A stretch of 64,000 nt of DNA from Myxococcales bacterium 68-20. GTDB lineage: Bacteria; Myxococcota_A; Polyangia; Polyangiales; Polyangiaceae. Below the pieces are notes generated by a model. It was given only the letters and a program-made list of their open reading frames with translations, had not been told where the DNA came from and ran no database searches. The stretch covers positions 88,559 to 152,558 of the forward strand of contig MKVQ01000016.1 of NCBI GenBank assembly GCA_001899635.1. The letters are read 5' to 3'. The position numbers and the translations under genes were made by a program. Positions 18,270-28,095 of the stretch are shown here, piece after piece (the first letter of the stretch is position 1; each line of letters begins with the position of its first letter).

Positions 18270-18797
18270 ATGGAACCCCGTACGATTTCCGCGCGTCCCG
18301 ACGTCGCTGTTGCGAGCACGTCCCCCCGTGTGACCCCCACCCCACCCCGCGCGTCGCGCTTTGGCGAGGTCCTCTCCAACACGGTCGTGCGCTCGGCGGA
18401 GTCGGCGATGCGCGTGCTGCCCGGCTCGCCGATGATGGCGGTCGCGGTCCGCGGCGCGACGGGGCCAGGCGCCGCGCTCGGCGTTCCGATGAGCCCGATG
18501 TCGGGCGGGATGTCGACCGCAGCAGGTCCGACCGTGGCCGGCGCGCAGGCCACCACCCCGAGCCTCTCCGGCGCGCTGGGTGCGCCCGGAGTCACGCCTT
18601 CGGGTACCGGAACCGGTGCTCCGGGAGGCGACGCCGCAGGCATCGAGGCGGCGCTCCAGCAGAGCCAGGACATGAACATCTACTACCTGCGCGTGCAGGA
18701 GAGCGTGAACGCCCAGAATCGCCAGTTCACGACGCTCTCGAACGTCCTCAAGGCGGAGCACGACACGGTGAAGACGGCGATCGGCAACATCCGCTGA
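18270..18797 (+). CDS. Hypothetical protein, Pro/Ala-rich N-terminus and helical C-terminus
   Basis: ORF with C-terminal GGDAAGIEAALQQSQDMNIYYLRVQESVNAQNRQFTTLSNVLKAEHDTVKTAIGNIR; start at MEPRTIS or at 18207. Confidence 0.6.
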   Translation: MEPRTISARPDVAVASTSPRVTPTPPRASRFGEVLSNTVVRSAESAMRVLPGSPMMAVAVRGATGPGAALGVPMSPMSGGMSTAAGPTVAGAQATTPSLSGALGAPGVTPSGTGTGAPGGDAAGIEAALQQSQDMNIYYLRVQESVNAQNRQFTTLSNVLKAEHDTVKTAIGNIR

Positions 18798-18883
18798 CCG
18801 CACGTCGACGGCAATCGAAGAGCTGGCCCGGATCGCGCCTGTCGCGCATCCGGGCCGACCTGCTGTAGAGTGAGGAGGTCCTC

Positions 18884-19267
18884 ATGGGCATCGATCGCAT
18901 CGGTAAGGGCGGCGCGCCGCCCGCGGCTCCCGAGACCCAAGGCTCGGGGTCGGTCGAGAAGAAGGGGTCGATCGAGAAGGCGTTCTCGGTCGAGCGTCCC
19001 GACGCGACGAAACAGGCCTGGCAGGCCGGTGCCGCCGAGGCCGCGCAGGGCTCGCAGGCGCTGGCGCGGCTCCGGGCCGGCGAGATCGACGTCGACGGCT
19101 ACGTCGACCTCAAGGTCGACGAGGCGACGCGAGGGCTCGAGGGCCTCTCGCCCGCCGAGCTCGAGGACATCAAGAAGGTGCTCCGCGATCAGATGTCGAC
19201 CGATCCGGGCCTCGTGGACCTCGTGCGTACGGCGACCGGCCAGACGCCGAAGATCCCCGAAGACTGA
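18884..19267 (+). CDS. Hypothetical protein
   Basis: Compact ORF MGIDRIGKGGAPPAAPETQ...IKKVLRDQMSTDPGLVDLVRTATGQTPKIPED. Confidence 0.55.
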   Translation: MGIDRIGKGGAPPAAPETQGSGSVEKKGSIEKAFSVERPDATKQAWQAGAAEAAQGSQALARLRAGEIDVDGYVDLKVDEATRGLEGLSPAELEDIKKVLRDQMSTDPGLVDLVRTATGQTPKIPED

Positions 19268-19327
19268 GCTCCTGACTCGAGGCGCGGAAGCACGAGGCTC
19301 CGCAGAGCCACGTGCTACCGTGCATGC

Positions 19328-20308
19328 GTGCTCGGGCGCAGGTCCTTCCTCCTCGGTCTCTCGCTCGCCGGTTGCTCGCGGTGCGACCGCGACGCGAGCG
19401 GCGCGCCGAGCGTGTCCGGAGCAGCCTCTGCGAGTTCGACGATCGCCGCGACGGTCCTTCCAGCAGTGGTCCCCGAGAAGCCCGAGATCACCGACGCCGG
19501 CGTCGGCGCGCGCGGCCAGGTGAAGACGGAGACGTGGACGCTGCCCGGAGACGGACGCGCGGTGGCGATCGTCCCGGCGTGGGCAAAGCCGGACGAGAAG
19601 CTGCCGATGCTCTTCGCGTTCCACGGTCGCGGCGAGGCGAACAAGGGCCCCGCGCTCGGCGTGATGGGCTGGCCGAAGGATTACGCGCTCCTTCGCGCGA
19701 TCGAGCGCGTGTGCACGCCGCCCCTCACGACTCAGGACTTCGAGGGAATGGTCGAGGCCAAGCGACTCGCCGCGCACAACGACGCGCTGCGCGCGCGACC
19801 GTTCGCGGGGCTCGTCGTCGTCTGCCCGTATTCGCCCGACGTCGATCTCCGCAAGCCGGCCCAGATCCGCGAGTACTCCGAGTACTTCATGAAGACGGTG
19901 CTGCCACGCGCGAAGAAGGAGCTGCCGGTCCTCGGTACACCTTCGTCGATCGGCATCGACGGCGTCTCGCTCGGCGGCGCGCTCGCCCTCCGGATCGGCT
20001 TCGGCAACCCGGAGGCCTTCGGCGCACTCGGGACGCTCCAGGCCGCGATCGGCGAAGACCAGGTCCCCGAGCTCACCGAGCTCGCGCGCGCTGCGCGCTC
20101 GAAGAACCCGAGCCTGAAGCTTCGCCTCCTCACGAGCGACAAGGACTACTTCCGAAGGGCGCTCCGGACCGCCTCGACCGCCTGGCGTGCCGCGGGGCTC
20201 GAGCACGATTTCGAGGACGTGCCCGGCGTGCACGACTACCCGTTCAATCGGGGCCCCGGCGCGATCGAGATGCTCCTCTGGCACGACCGGCTGCTCGCGA
20301 GGGCGTGA
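19328..20308 (+). CDS. Alpha/beta-hydrolase/esterase-like lipoprotein
   Basis: MLGRRSFLLGLSLAGCSRC; LFAFHGRGEANKG and IGIDGVSLGGALAL nucleophile-elbow-like motif. Confidence 0.65.
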   Translation: MLGRRSFLLGLSLAGCSRCDRDASGAPSVSGAASASSTIAATVLPAVVPEKPEITDAGVGARGQVKTETWTLPGDGRAVAIVPAWAKPDEKLPMLFAFHGRGEANKGPALGVMGWPKDYALLRAIERVCTPPLTTQDFEGMVEAKRLAAHNDALRARPFAGLVVVCPYSPDVDLRKPAQIREYSEYFMKTVLPRAKKELPVLGTPSSIGIDGVSLGGALALRIGFGNPEAFGALGTLQAAIGEDQVPELTELARAARSKNPSLKLRLLTSDKDYFRRALRTASTAWRAAGLEHDFEDVPGVHDYPFNRGPGAIEMLLWHDRLLARA

Positions 20309-20517
20309 GGGGCAACGTGTCTCCTCCGAATACGTAGACGAATCTGAAGCCGAGCTCGCGGAGGAGCCCGCTCTACCCGAGGAAAAACTCTCGCGCGTCC
20401 GGCGTCGCAAGCACATGCAGTCGTGACTGCTGGAAGCGCAGCGGCATGCGATGCATCGCCCCGATGGCGACATCGTCGAGCATCGGTGCGCTGGCAACGG
20501 GCGTATGCTCTCCGATC

Positions 20518-21294
20518 ATGAGCGCACCGCACGAATGGGATGCCGAGGCCTACCAGCGCCTCTCCGATCCGCAGTTCGCGTGGGGACTTCGCGTCCTCGA
20601 GCGTCTTCCGCTCAAAGGAGGAGAGACGGTGATCGACGCGGGCTGCGGCAGCGGTCGGCTCACCGGCGTCCTCGCGCAGAGGTTGCCTCGCGGGCACGTC
20701 ATCGCGGTCGATCGCTCGACGAACATGGTCGAGGAGGCACGGCGGCGCCTGGCGGAGCTCGGTGACCGCGTGACCTTCGTCTGCACCGACCTCACGACGT
20801 TCGTCTCGGACGTCCCCGTCGACGCGGTCTTCAGCACCGCCACATTTCACTGGCTGCACGATCACGATCGGCTGTTCGCGAGCATCCACCGATGTCTTCG
20901 CTCCGGAGGGCGCCTCGTGGCCCAGTGCGGCGGCGCAGGGAACCTGGAGCGGTTCCACGCGCACGCAGAGCGTGTCTGTCTCGACGAGCCCTTCGCGAAA
21001 TGGTTCGTCGACTTCGAGCCGGCGTGGAACTTCCAGGGCCCGGACGCCACCGCCGCACGCTTGCAGCGCGCGGGCTTCGTCGATGTCGCGTGCAATCTCG
21101 AGGATGCGCCGACGCCGTTCGCCGATGAGCCGACCTTTCGCGAGTTCGTCCGTACGGTGGTCCTCCGCCACCACCTTGCACGGCTCCCCTACGACGCGCT
21201 CCGCGCGCGCTACCTCGACGCGGTCGTCGCGCGCGTCGCCCCGTCATTCGAGCTCGACTACGTCCGCCTCAATCTGTCCGCGACGCGCGCTTAG
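20518..21294 (+). CDS. SAM-dependent methyltransferase (trans-aconitate methyltransferase-like)
   Basis: MSAPHEWDAEAYQRLSDPQFAWGLRVLERLPLKGGETVIDAGCGSGRLTGVLAQRLPRGHVIAVDRS. Confidence 0.8.
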   Translation: MSAPHEWDAEAYQRLSDPQFAWGLRVLERLPLKGGETVIDAGCGSGRLTGVLAQRLPRGHVIAVDRSTNMVEEARRRLAELGDRVTFVCTDLTTFVSDVPVDAVFSTATFHWLHDHDRLFASIHRCLRSGGRLVAQCGGAGNLERFHAHAERVCLDEPFAKWFVDFEPAWNFQGPDATAARLQRAGFVDVACNLEDAPTPFADEPTFREFVRTVVLRHHLARLPYDALRARYLDAVVARVAPSFELDYVRLNLSATRA

Positions 21295-21309
21295 AGCCCG
21301 AGAGCGATA

Positions 21310-21358
21310 CCCGGCTCCACACACCAATCCGTGAAGCGATTGGGGTGAAAGAGCCGGG
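21310..21358. terminator. Bidirectional hairpin between convergent genes
   Basis: CCCGGCTC (21310) / GAGCCGGG (21351) with nested ACCAATC / GATTGGGGT pairing, between 20518-21294(+) and 21381-22385(-). Confidence 0.6.
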
Positions 21359-21380
21359 CTGGACGAAACGCCGTTTCGGA

Positions 21381-22385
21381 TCAGAAGCGCAGCGAGTTCG
21401 AGCGGCTCACGAGGTCGTTGTAGTCTCGGCTCACCTTCGCCGTGCTGCCCTCGACCATCCATCCCGAGCCCGACTCGAGCATCCGGATCTCGCTGCTGGT
21501 GTAGGCCTTCTTGTCGCGCACGCGGCGCACGCGCTCCTTGAGCACCTTGAGATAGTCCTCGACCTTGCTCTCGAACATGGACCACATCATGACCTTTCCG
21601 GTCTCGTCCTTGTGCGAGCTGGCGTAGGTCTTCATCTCCTCGACCGCTTTTTCGTACGCGACCATGAGCGGCTCGAGCTCGATGAGCGGGGCCTTCTCTT
21701 CGGTAGCTACGCGGACGCTCGCCTTGGCGTGCTTCAGGACGTTGAGCTTGTGGAAGAGGAGGTTTCGTCCGTGCTGGGCTTCGACCTCCTTCAGCTCGGC
21801 TTCCATCCGGACGTCGTTCGCCTTCACGACGATCGCGCGGAAGTCGTGCGACACCTTGAAGAACTCCTCGGCCAGCGGCCAGAGCCTGGTGTGCAGCTCC
21901 TTGCCCTTGGCGAACTTGTCATCCTTGAAGTCCTTGCGGTCGTAATAGGTGTTCGCCTCGTTGATCACCGGAACGATCTTGTCGGCGACCGCCTTGAACT
22001 TCTCCGACGTGTCCTTGAATTCAGGCTTCGCGCTCGCGAGCTTCAGCCCCTTGTCACACGTGGTCATCTCGTGATCGGTGATCTTGTAGAGCCCCCAGAC
22101 GCTGGTCTCCTTGCCCGTGGGCCCGGGCTGCGGAGCGCCTTCCTTCGCGTCCGGCAACCAGCTCGTGTACCGCTCGAGGCTCTTGGAGATGGCGTGGTCG
22201 AGGCCGTTCAAGCAATCGACGAGACCATTGAGCGCTTCGTCCTCGTCGACGCTTGCGGCCTCCTTCGACGCGGTTTCGCCGCCGGCATCCAGGAGTCGGG
22301 CGCCGGTCTGGGCGAGCTTCTTGCAACCAAGCTGCGTAGAGAGAAGGGCGATGGCGATAGCCATCGCGTACGAAGTGTTTCTCAT
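21381..22385 (-). CDS. DUF3829/YiiG-like lipoprotein
   Basis: MRNTSYAMAIAIALLSTQLGCKK lipobox; LNGLVDCLNGLDHAISKSLERYTSW..FKAVADKIVPVINEANTYYDRKDFKDDKFAKGKELH. Confidence 0.65.
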   Translation of the reverse strand: MRNTSYAMAIAIALLSTQLGCKKLAQTGARLLDAGGETASKEAASVDEDEALNGLVDCLNGLDHAISKSLERYTSWLPDAKEGAPQPGPTGKETSVWGLYKITDHEMTTCDKGLKLASAKPEFKDTSEKFKAVADKIVPVINEANTYYDRKDFKDDKFAKGKELHTRLWPLAEEFFKVSHDFRAIVVKANDVRMEAELKEVEAQHGRNLLFHKLNVLKHAKASVRVATEEKAPLIELEPLMVAYEKAVEEMKTYASSHKDETGKVMMWSMFESKVEDYLKVLKERVRRVRDKKAYTSSEIRMLESGSGWMVEGSTAKVSRDYNDLVSRSNSLRF

Positions 22386-22572
22386 TGGCCCTGCAACCTA
22401 GATCCATCGCCGCTTCGGAACGAAGCGAAAGCAGCAGACACGTGTTGGCGATGATCCGCAGAGCGTGATCACCGTCACCTCAAGTCAACGAACGTGTGCT
22501 TGACAACCGGTGTGCGGATCGAACGAGGTCGCTCCACCGCGACGTAACGCCGCTCCGTCCGGTCACCCGACG

Positions 22573-24384
22573 TCAGTTGACCTCGACGCGGACCTTCGTC
22601 GCCGGGCGGCTGCCGGCGCCGGCGGGATAGCCGTAGCTCGCAAACGAATCGGTACCCCAGACGTAGAGCTCGAACGCGCCGGTGCTCGAGGCTTCGTGGC
22701 GGCCGTACTTGCAGGTGTTGCCGCCGACGCTGGTGCCCTTGCCGTCCTTCGTGAGCACCAGCCAGGTGTATTCGATCTTGCCGTCGGTACCGAGCGGCCG
22801 CCAGTCGCCTACGGTCCCGACGCAGTCCACGTCGACGTCCTGGAAGCCTTGCCCGTCGTTGCGGCGCACCAACGTCACCGAGGTGTTCGCGTAGGTGTGG
22901 TCGATGAAGAAGACGTAGTGATCCAGGAACTGCTCGTCGGGGATCAGGTTCACGAAGTCAGGGTCACCTTGACCGTTGACGTTGTAGCCGGGCTCGCCGT
23001 CATAGGGACTCGGATTGACCGTCCCGCTCATGTACACCGCCACGTAGATCGGATGATCGTTGTCCTGGCTGCGCACGATGAACGGATAGTCCGCTCGGAA
23101 CGTGACGGTCTCTCCACCTTGCATCGTCAGCGGAGCGCCGACCGGACGTGTCGGCTCGTAGTGCAGCGTCGTTCCGTCCTGCGCGCTGACGATGCGGTAG
23201 TGGACGTTCTCGCTGATCTCCAGGCCGTCGAGAGCCGTGCGTCGTGTGCGGTAGGGGACCGCCGAGTACCGTGAGCTCCACTGGCTCAGGGGCGGGATCT
23301 GTTGTTGGAGGGCGTCGCACGCAGCCCATTGCGCCGGAAGGTACGTGCACGGATTGCCCCCGAACACCGCCACAGGGCGGCTCGCTTCGAGCGCGCTCCC
23401 GACCAGACTCTCTCGCTGCGAGATCTCGAGGACCTGCCCGCGCTGAAGCAGCGTGCGACTCACCTCTCCGGCGGGCGTGAACTGGACCGGCGACGTCGAC
23501 GAGCTCGCGGTGATGTCCACCCGCGGGCGAACGAGAACCTCGGTATCGTCTTCTCGCGCGACGATCTGGACGAAGGACCTATCGTCGACACGCTTGTTGT
23601 TCCATCCGTCGACGAGCAGGTAGTTGGTGCCCCAGGACGTCGTCGGCAAGAGCAACGTGGCCGTGGGCATGAAGCTCTTCGCGCCGCCGTACGGGAAGAT
23701 CGAGTAAGCCGCCACCGGGCGATCGGTGAAGAGCTTGAACGTGTCGTAGATGCTCGTCCGGTGCTCGTTCACGATCACGCCGTAGTAGGCCTCCTTCACG
23801 CCCGGAGGACACGGTGTGGCAGTGCCGGTCGGGTCGGGCCCCTGCGCGAGGAAGACGACGCCGGCTTCTCCTACCGGAATCACGCCGTCGAGCGGTTCGT
23901 AGACGGGCGCTCCGTCCGGGCCGGACGTGACCCGATATACACTCTTCGACACGTCGAGCGGCGCGCCGGCGAGCTCGGCAGTGACGTGCACCGGCGTGGT
24001 CCAGGTATTGGACACGATCGCTGCAAAACAGCCTGGAGCTTTGTCCGCCGGAACGTCCGGCGGTACGGCTGCAAAGGAGCAGCCGATGGACCCTTGCGCG
24101 CCGGCCGCGCTGCTACAGGCCGGTACACATTCGCCGTCTGCGCAGCCGCTGTCCGAAGAACACGCTTCGAGCACCGCGCCGGTGCAATTGTCGAGCACGC
24201 TATGCAGGTCGCGTGAGCAACGGCGCCCTTCGCACGCCGCCGGCTCCGGCGCTCCCGCGTCGGTCACCAGGACACCGGACGTCGGCCCGAGATCTCGCGT
24301 CTTGGCGCTGCACGCGGCCAGACAGACCACCAGAGGAACACTCGCTACCGCGAGGCGGAATGACCACATCTCGATTCCCTTCAC
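22573..24384 (-). CDS. IgGFc-binding-domain-like lipoprotein (module B)
   Basis: LVVCLAACSAK lipobox; AVFGGNPCTYLPAQWAACDALQQQIPPLSQWSSRYSAVPYRTR; GTGA overlap with upstream gene. Confidence 0.85.
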   Translation of the reverse strand: MKGIEMWSFRLAVASVPLVVCLAACSAKTRDLGPTSGVLVTDAGAPEPAACEGRRCSRDLHSVLDNCTGAVLEACSSDSGCADGECVPACSSAAGAQGSIGCSFAAVPPDVPADKAPGCFAAIVSNTWTTPVHVTAELAGAPLDVSKSVYRVTSGPDGAPVYEPLDGVIPVGEAGVVFLAQGPDPTGTATPCPPGVKEAYYGVIVNEHRTSIYDTFKLFTDRPVAAYSIFPYGGAKSFMPTATLLLPTTSWGTNYLLVDGWNNKRVDDRSFVQIVAREDDTEVLVRPRVDITASSSTSPVQFTPAGEVSRTLLQRGQVLEISQRESLVGSALEASRPVAVFGGNPCTYLPAQWAACDALQQQIPPLSQWSSRYSAVPYRTRRTALDGLEISENVHYRIVSAQDGTTLHYEPTRPVGAPLTMQGGETVTFRADYPFIVRSQDNDHPIYVAVYMSGTVNPSPYDGEPGYNVNGQGDPDFVNLIPDEQFLDHYVFFIDHTYANTSVTLVRRNDGQGFQDVDVDCVGTVGDWRPLGTDGKIEYTWLVLTKDGKGTSVGGNTCKYGRHEASSTGAFELYVWGTDSFASYGYPAGAGSRPATKVRVEVN

Positions 24385-25631
24385 GGAAAGACGACGACTT
24401 GCGGCTCGGGATGGCGTCGCTCGTCACGACTGCCACGCCCGAGCTGGCCACGGGTGTTGTCGCCCCAGCACAGCACGCTGCCATCGCTGCGCAGGACACA
24501 CGACGAAGTATTGCCGACGGCGACCGCGACGACGGGCGGGCCTGCGGGAAGCATGACGCGCGTCGGCGCATAGACGCCTTGCTTGGCGACGAGCCCGAGC
24601 TCGCCGCGCGCATTCACGCCGCCCCAGCAGTACACGTCGCTCGTCGTGGTTCGCGCGCACGTATGCTGGTCGGCAGTGGCGACGTCGACCACGGCGATCG
24701 ATGCCGGCAACGCGACGGGCGTGGGCGTGACCTCGTCGCGCCAAAGCCCGCTCCCTAGCTGGCCCCTGCCCCCTCGCCCCCAGCAAGAGAGCTCCCCCGT
24801 CCCGGTGCGCGCACACGCATGACCGCTTCCGACAGCAAGGACCTCAGCGTCGATCAGGCCGAAGACTTGCCTCGGCTCGTCACCCCCATACTGGTGCGCG
24901 AGCTGAGGGCCGTACCCCCAGCTGACCAACCTGCCATCCGCGAGGGCGACCAGGCCGACCTCCTGTCCAAAGCGAACAGCGAGCGGCTTGGCACCTTGCA
25001 CCTGGCGGAGCCCCTGCCCGAGCGACCAGGACTCGCCCCAGCAGACCAGCTCGGACGAGGCGTCGAGGATGCAGCGAGTGATGCCGTCGGGGCCCACGAA
25101 CACGCGCCGTGCCGCTGGGATGTCGGGCACAGTCGTTGGCGTGCGCTGCCAGTCGCTCCAGCACGAGACGGCTCCGCTGGCAGAGACGACGCACGTTCCA
25201 GTGTTCGCCGCCGCGAGATCCACGACGGAGCCGAGCTCGAGCAGGGGCACTGGCTTGCCTGGCTCTGCTTCGGCGCCGCCATCGGCAGGCAGCGGGAGCG
25301 CGTTCGTGTCGCCCCAGCAGCGCACCGAGTGATCGTGCATCGTCGCGCAGTAGTGCTCGGCGCCGGCTGCCAGCGCGATCACGCAGGAGGGCCCGCCGCA
25401 CTGGACCGGGATCGGAGCGGCGTCGAAGGGAGCGGTCGCATCGACGACGTCGCTCGCCGCATCCGGGCTCTCGGTGACTTCGCCGGCGTCAGAGGCGTCC
25501 GCGGCATCCGCATCCGGAGCCGGCGCCTCGATCGGTCCGACGAACGATTCGTTGGAACAGCCCGCGAACGGCAACGTCGCGAGCAGCCCTGCGAGCGGTG
25601 ACACGAGGAGAATGAATCGCGACCGCGTCAT
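24381..25631 (-). CDS. RCC1-repeat lipoprotein (module B)
   Basis: VYCWGGVNARGELGLV, VLCWGDNTRGQLGRG repeats; lipobox PFAGC. Confidence 0.85.
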   Translation of the reverse strand: MTRSRFILLVSPLAGLLATLPFAGCSNESFVGPIEAPAPDADAADASDAGEVTESPDAASDVVDATAPFDAAPIPVQCGGPSCVIALAAGAEHYCATMHDHSVRCWGDTNALPLPADGGAEAEPGKPVPLLELGSVVDLAAANTGTCVVSASGAVSCWSDWQRTPTTVPDIPAARRVFVGPDGITRCILDASSELVCWGESWSLGQGLRQVQGAKPLAVRFGQEVGLVALADGRLVSWGYGPQLAHQYGGDEPRQVFGLIDAEVLAVGSGHACARTGTGELSCWGRGGRGQLGSGLWRDEVTPTPVALPASIAVVDVATADQHTCARTTTSDVYCWGGVNARGELGLVAKQGVYAPTRVMLPAGPPVVAVAVGNTSSCVLRSDGSVLCWGDNTRGQLGRGSRDERRHPEPQVVVFP

Positions 25632-26908
25632 TGCGTGACCGTCCGGTGCAGCGTGATGTTGTTACCGACGACCCATACGTCGCTCTGCGTGCCGTCGGTG
25701 ATGCCGTGCACGGAGTACATGGGACGCGCGATCGGGGTATCGGTATTGGTGATCCGAGAGACCGACCATGCCGTCCCGTCGAAGTGGCTCACCGACCCCT
25801 GTTTTCCGACGAGCCAGACATCGTCCGGGCGACTTCCCCAGATCGCGTTGACAGCGCGGTCTGCCACCATGACGACCGGGAAGACCGAAAAGGAGAGCTC
25901 GTCTGGAGAGCCGTCGACCGGCATCGCGTGCAAGGTCTGCAGGCAGTATCGGTCGCGACACATGACCTGCGCCTGACCGCCCGCGCTGCCGGAGGCCTTG
26001 GCTTGATAGAAGTCGATGTTGCCTCGGGGATCGAGTGCGACCGCCTTCCATGCGCCGCGCCGCGCGCTCGCGCCGCCATCGGCTACAGGCTCGACGCCGG
26101 CGTCGAGCTCGGTCGCGGGTGCGTTCGGGTCCCAGCGCACCAGCAATGCCCTCTGCGGACCATCGCAGTCGAAGCACGGGGCCGACCACTGGGCACCACT
26201 CCCCCAGAAGTCGTTCGGCCCAGTGCCCCAGAGGGAGTAGATGCGTCCGCCCACGATGACGTCAGACAGCGTCGTCGGCGGCGTCACCTCCGTCCATGGC
26301 TCGGCGGCGGCCTCTCCGTTCCAGCGGAACAGCCCTGCCCCCGAGGCCCAGACCTCACTCGCGCTCGCGCCCCACACCGTGCTCACCGGGCCCGGCGTGG
26401 GGACCTCGGCGAACGACCACACGTTTGCGGCGTTCTTCGTTCCACGGAAGAGACGCTGCGTCTCGGTGACGAGCCAGAGCTCGGTCGTGCTGGCACCCCA
26501 GATCCGCAGGAAGCGCGGCCCATCCGCGTAGATCTCTTTCCACGCGACGCCATCCCACGCGAGCACGTCACCGCCGTAGCTGGCCGCGAAGGCCTCGTGG
26601 TTCGGCGCGACCCAGACGGCGCGGAGGTCGTACTTCTTCGGGCTCTCGACCGACTTGGGCAGTGGCGTCGGGCACCAGTGGTCGTAGCTGCATGCACGCG
26701 TCGGCTCGAGCACGTCGGGAGCGTCACCGTCGGGGTCCTCGGGGACGACGGCGGCGTCATCGGGCACCGTCGGGACGACACCGCCGTCTTCGAGGCTCGG
26801 CGTCGTTTCGTGCCACTGCTCTTCTGCATTCGCACAGCCCGCCGCGACCCCCGAGACGGCCGCGGGCACGCCGAGCATCCACAACATGACCCTCACGCGC
26901 CGGCTCAT
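25628..26908 (-). CDS. Beta-propeller-like lipoprotein, propeller 1 (module B)
   Basis: MSRRVRVMLWMLGVPAAVSGVAAGCANAEE; SRPDDVWLVGKQGSVSHFDGTAW. Confidence 0.75.
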   Translation of the reverse strand: MSRRVRVMLWMLGVPAAVSGVAAGCANAEEQWHETTPSLEDGGVVPTVPDDAAVVPEDPDGDAPDVLEPTRACSYDHWCPTPLPKSVESPKKYDLRAVWVAPNHEAFAASYGGDVLAWDGVAWKEIYADGPRFLRIWGASTTELWLVTETQRLFRGTKNAANVWSFAEVPTPGPVSTVWGASASEVWASGAGLFRWNGEAAAEPWTEVTPPTTLSDVIVGGRIYSLWGTGPNDFWGSGAQWSAPCFDCDGPQRALLVRWDPNAPATELDAGVEPVADGGASARRGAWKAVALDPRGNIDFYQAKASGSAGGQAQVMCRDRYCLQTLHAMPVDGSPDELSFSVFPVVMVADRAVNAIWGSRPDDVWLVGKQGSVSHFDGTAWSVSRITNTDTPIARPMYSVHGITDGTQSDVWVVGNNITLHRTVTQ

Positions 26909-28095
26909 GGCCGCCTCCGATTCTGCTTCGAGCGGTGCAAAAGAACGCCGTTGCCACCAATCCACACGTCGTCCGGTCCGCTGCCCCACACTGCGTAGAG
27001 CTCCGCCTCGCTCCGGACCGGCGGTAGCCCCGACTCCGCGAGCGCCCAGCTTGCGCCGTCGTAGTGGAGCACCTGCCCTCGATCCCCCACCACCCAGACG
27101 TCGTCCTTCGCGCTGCCCCAGATGGCGTGCAAGTTCACGGCGACGACCGGCTCCTGCTGCTCCCAACGAGGCTCGCCCGCCGCGCCGAATCGGATGATGG
27201 AGCCGTTCGTGCCGACGGCCCACGCGTCGTCCGCATGCGTCCCCCAGACACCTTCGAAGGTCGTCATCAATGGAAGCGGATACGGCGTCCACGCGAAGGT
27301 GCCGGCATCTCCTCCCGCCTCGAGGCGAAATCCGCCTCCGACCCCCATCGCCCACGCCGACGTCGGGCCAAAGCTGTAGATTGCACGCAACTGCGGCCCG
27401 CAGGTGAGGAACGGCCGACAGTCCGTCAACGGGGACCGCCATGTGGCGCCACCATCTTCGTCGGTCACGAGCTGGCGGATGTTCTGGTTGAGCACCCAGT
27501 CGTCGGGGTAATCGGCCGGATCACCGACCAGCCAGACGGCGTCCTTGCTCCCTCCAATCGCCCGGCCTCGACCGACCTTCTCTTTCGGCCCTGGCCAGAC
27601 GTTGCCGGGCACGGGGCTAACCTCGCTCTCGCCGGCGGCGTTCACACGCACGCGGAGCGGCGCCTCGTTCAACGGCACGACCCACGCGACGTTGCGCTCG
27701 ACTCCCCACACGGCGATCAAGGCGTTGGGAAGTTGGGTATCGATCGCGCGAAGCTCTTTGCCGTCGTAGTGGAGGAGGGTGCCGCGAGAGCCGGCGAACC
27801 AGACGTCGTCCGGCGCCGTTCCCGAGATCGCGTTGACGGCGATCTGAGGAGTGACCGCGTTCGGCACGACGCAGAAGTCGGTGCTCTCGCACCCTACGGG
27901 TGCACAGGCATCGGCGGCATCGCAGTCGATGTCGACGTCCGCATCCGTCCGTGCGTCGGTGTCGATCACATACGACGCGTCTTCGCCGACGGTGACGGCG
28001 GCGTCATTCGTGTCAGCGTTGGCGCAGGCCACCCCGACGACCAGACTCGGGGACACGAAGAGAAGCCAGCGCCCCAGCGTTCGCGTGGACCTCAT
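26905..28095 (-). CDS. Beta-propeller-like lipoprotein, propeller 2 (module B)
   Basis: LVVGVACANAD lipobox; TAPDDVWFAGSRGTLLHYDG, SAKDDVWVVGDRGQVLHYDGASW, SGPDDVWIGGNGVLLH. Confidence 0.8.
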   Translation of the reverse strand: MRSTRTLGRWLLFVSPSLVVGVACANADTNDAAVTVGEDASYVIDTDARTDADVDIDCDAADACAPVGCESTDFCVVPNAVTPQIAVNAISGTAPDDVWFAGSRGTLLHYDGKELRAIDTQLPNALIAVWGVERNVAWVVPLNEAPLRVRVNAAGESEVSPVPGNVWPGPKEKVGRGRAIGGSKDAVWLVGDPADYPDDWVLNQNIRQLVTDEDGGATWRSPLTDCRPFLTCGPQLRAIYSFGPTSAWAMGVGGGFRLEAGGDAGTFAWTPYPLPLMTTFEGVWGTHADDAWAVGTNGSIIRFGAAGEPRWEQQEPVVAVNLHAIWGSAKDDVWVVGDRGQVLHYDGASWALAESGLPPVRSEAELYAVWGSGPDDVWIGGNGVLLHRSKQNRRRP

